Made by a program: the position numbers and the translations under genes. Source: Pseudomonadota bacterium (GTDB lineage Bacteria > Bdellovibrionota > Oligoflexia > Oligoflexales > Oligoflexaceae). From it: a stretch of 6,140 nt of DNA. Positions 5,124 to 6,140 of this stretch are shown here, piece by piece. The stretch lies in assembly GCA_029556045.1 (NCBI GenBank), contig JAKQGS010000348.1, forward strand, positions 1-6,140, read 5' to 3'. Under the pieces are notes generated by a model. The model did no database searches and was not told the DNA's origin. It was given only the letters and a program-made list of their open reading frames with translations. How positions within the stretch are numbered: position 1 is the first letter of the stretch; each line of letters starts with the position of its first letter.

Positions 5124-6140
5124 CTATGGTTGCGGTGCGAAGACCGTCACCTGATCGATCAACCAACCGGCACCCTGTATGGAACTGTCGGAAGTCAGGC
5201 GGAATCGCAACTTGAAGGATGAGGCTCCCGCAAGTTTACCCGCCATGGAGTATGAGCGGATATGCCAGTCCTTGTTGCCGGCGAATTTATCCAGCTGCTT
5301 CCACAAAGCGCCATCATCGGTGCTGTATTCCACATAACAAAAGTCATAACGGTCTTCGGTATCGTACTTGGTGTTTATCGCCAGAACCACATCATCGCTG
5401 GCCACGGCGACAGAGTCCATTGTCAGGGAGTTATTGGCGCTTGCGCTGTAAGCCCCGCCTGGACTGTCAGAAAATGCCTTACCGTTGGGCCCAGCTTCTA
5501 ATCCCCAGGCACGGTCAATGGTGACACCATTGAGGGTTTCCGTATCATGCTCAAAGAGCACAGCAGCGGTTTTAGTAGCAAAGGGTACCGATACGGAAAT
5601 ATCGGAGGCATTGCCCACATTGTCATAGGCTCGCACCGCCACATAACCCGACTGATTAAAGTTAAGACCGGTTAACTCGCCGCTGACAGTACCGTCAGCA
5701 TTCAGGGTGATGGAAGAACCCGCACGACTGGCCACCTGCCAGGCCGCTTCATCGTCGATGCTGGCAGAGGCATAGCGAATTTCATAGCGTGAGGCCTGGC
5801 CTGTGTGCCCGTCGTCACCGGTACCATTCCACTGCAGGGACACCGAATTCAAACCCACGTTGGAGACCACAAGACCGTCAACCGCTGCCGGGGCAACCGT
5901 ATCATTGTCCAGGGCGTTATGCACATTCACGCGGCCACCGGTGACCAATTTATTGGCGAAGCTGGGCAGTGGATCGACCGTGTTTAAAACACGGGCTTTG
6001 ATCTGCGAGGCGGTTGCATTGGGATAAACCGACCATACCAGCGCCACCACACCGGAAACCTGCGGGGTCGCCATGGAGGTGCCGCTCATATTGCCATAGC
6101 GGTTACCGGGCATGGTGGAATAGATGTTAACACCGGGGGC
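5124..6140 (-). CDS. Secreted subtilisin-family (S8) serine protease, C-terminal part (5' end cut by window edge)
   Basis: The frame is open to the window edge and the first visible residues, APGVNIYST, are typical S8 sequence. The ATG at 6113 is therefore internal, not a start. Of 338 visible residues, about 1-78 are the end of the peptidase domain with GTSMATPQVSG carrying the catalytic serine (S22) and the usual closing helix and strand (GGRVNVHNAL). The Asp and His of the triad lie outside. About 82-186 is a fibronectin type III-like domain (PAAVDGLVVSNVGLNSVSLQW, then GYVAVRAYDNVGN). About 190-338 is a jelly-roll-like domain resembling the C-terminus of immune inhibitor A-like peptidases (WGLEAGPNGKAFSDSPGG, RYDFCYVEYSTDDGALWKQL, FKLRFRLTSDSSIQGAGWLIDQVTV). 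There is no C-terminal sorting motif or membrane anchor. Acidic, Lys-poor composition fits an extracellular protein. A bidirectional terminator follows. Confidence 0.93.
   Translation of the reverse strand, partial: APGVNIYSTMPGNRYGNMSGTSMATPQVSGVVALVWSVYPNATASQIKARVLNTVDPLPSFANKLVTGGRVNVHNALDNDTVAPAAVDGLVVSNVGLNSVSLQWNGTGDDGHTGQASRYEIRYASASIDDEAAWQVASRAGSSITLNADGTVSGELTGLNFNQSGYVAVRAYDNVGNASDISVSVPFATKTAAVLFEHDTETLNGVTIDRAWGLEAGPNGKAFSDSPGGAYSASANNSLTMDSVAVASDDVVLAINTKYDTEDRYDFCYVEYSTDDGALWKQLDKFAGNKDWHIRSYSMAGKLAGASSFKLRFRLTSDSSIQGAGWLIDQVTVFAPQP

Noticed and set aside
5219..6027. Several plus-strand open frames opposite the protease
   Set aside because: All lie antisense to a continuous protein with recognisable S8 and FN3 domains and show no protein-like motifs.

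Overview
The window looks like chromosome from a Gram-negative, probably proteobacterial, organism. The support is a molybdopterin synthase gene pair, a PAS/GAF NtrB-type histidine kinase, a secreted subtilase and strong Shine-Dalgarno sites. I could not fix the genus. A delta-, gamma- or magnetococcus-like proteobacterium is only a guess from the style of the kinase. Nothing here resembles phage, CRISPR, a transposase, tRNA or rRNA.

Layout. (1) Bases 1-1684, minus strand: a compact four-gene run. In transcription order it holds an exported coiled-coil protein of unknown family starting at TTG 1684, a small cytosolic thioredoxin-fold protein, moaD and moaE (moaE runs off the left edge). Gaps are 36, 21 and 3 bases and each gene has its own ribosome binding site, so they probably form one operon. 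MoaD (C-terminal Gly-Gly) and MoaE (conserved lysines K123 and K130) are the two subunits of molybdopterin synthase, which puts sulfur into precursor Z during molybdenum cofactor synthesis. (2) Bases 1685-1831: a divergent intergenic region. (3) Bases 1832-3571, plus strand: a soluble PAS-GAF-HisKA-HATPase sensor kinase with no membrane segment and no response regulator gene beside it. (4) Bases 3572-3776: an AT-rich spacer with a 21-bp imperfect direct repeat whose second copy overlaps a plausible promoter. (5) Bases 3777-4997, plus strand: an AAA_14/DUF4143 ATPase with a complete Walker site and a nuclease-like C-terminus, visibly more AT-rich than its neighbours. (6) Bases 4998-5123: two hairpins between convergent genes, one of them a likely bidirectional terminator. 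(7) Bases 5124-6140, minus strand: the C-terminal part of a secreted subtilisin-family protease (catalytic Ser motif, FN3-like domain, jelly-roll-like C-terminus), cut by the right edge.

The genes do not form one pathway. Molybdenum cofactor synthesis, redox chemistry, sensing, the orphan ATPase and the exoprotease look like separate units. The points most worth following are the unknown cysteine-bearing exported protein linked to a thioredoxin and moaDE, the CxxC pair inside the kinase ATP-binding domain, and the self-contained ATPase island with its direct-repeat promoter region. I found no convincing new multi-gene system.
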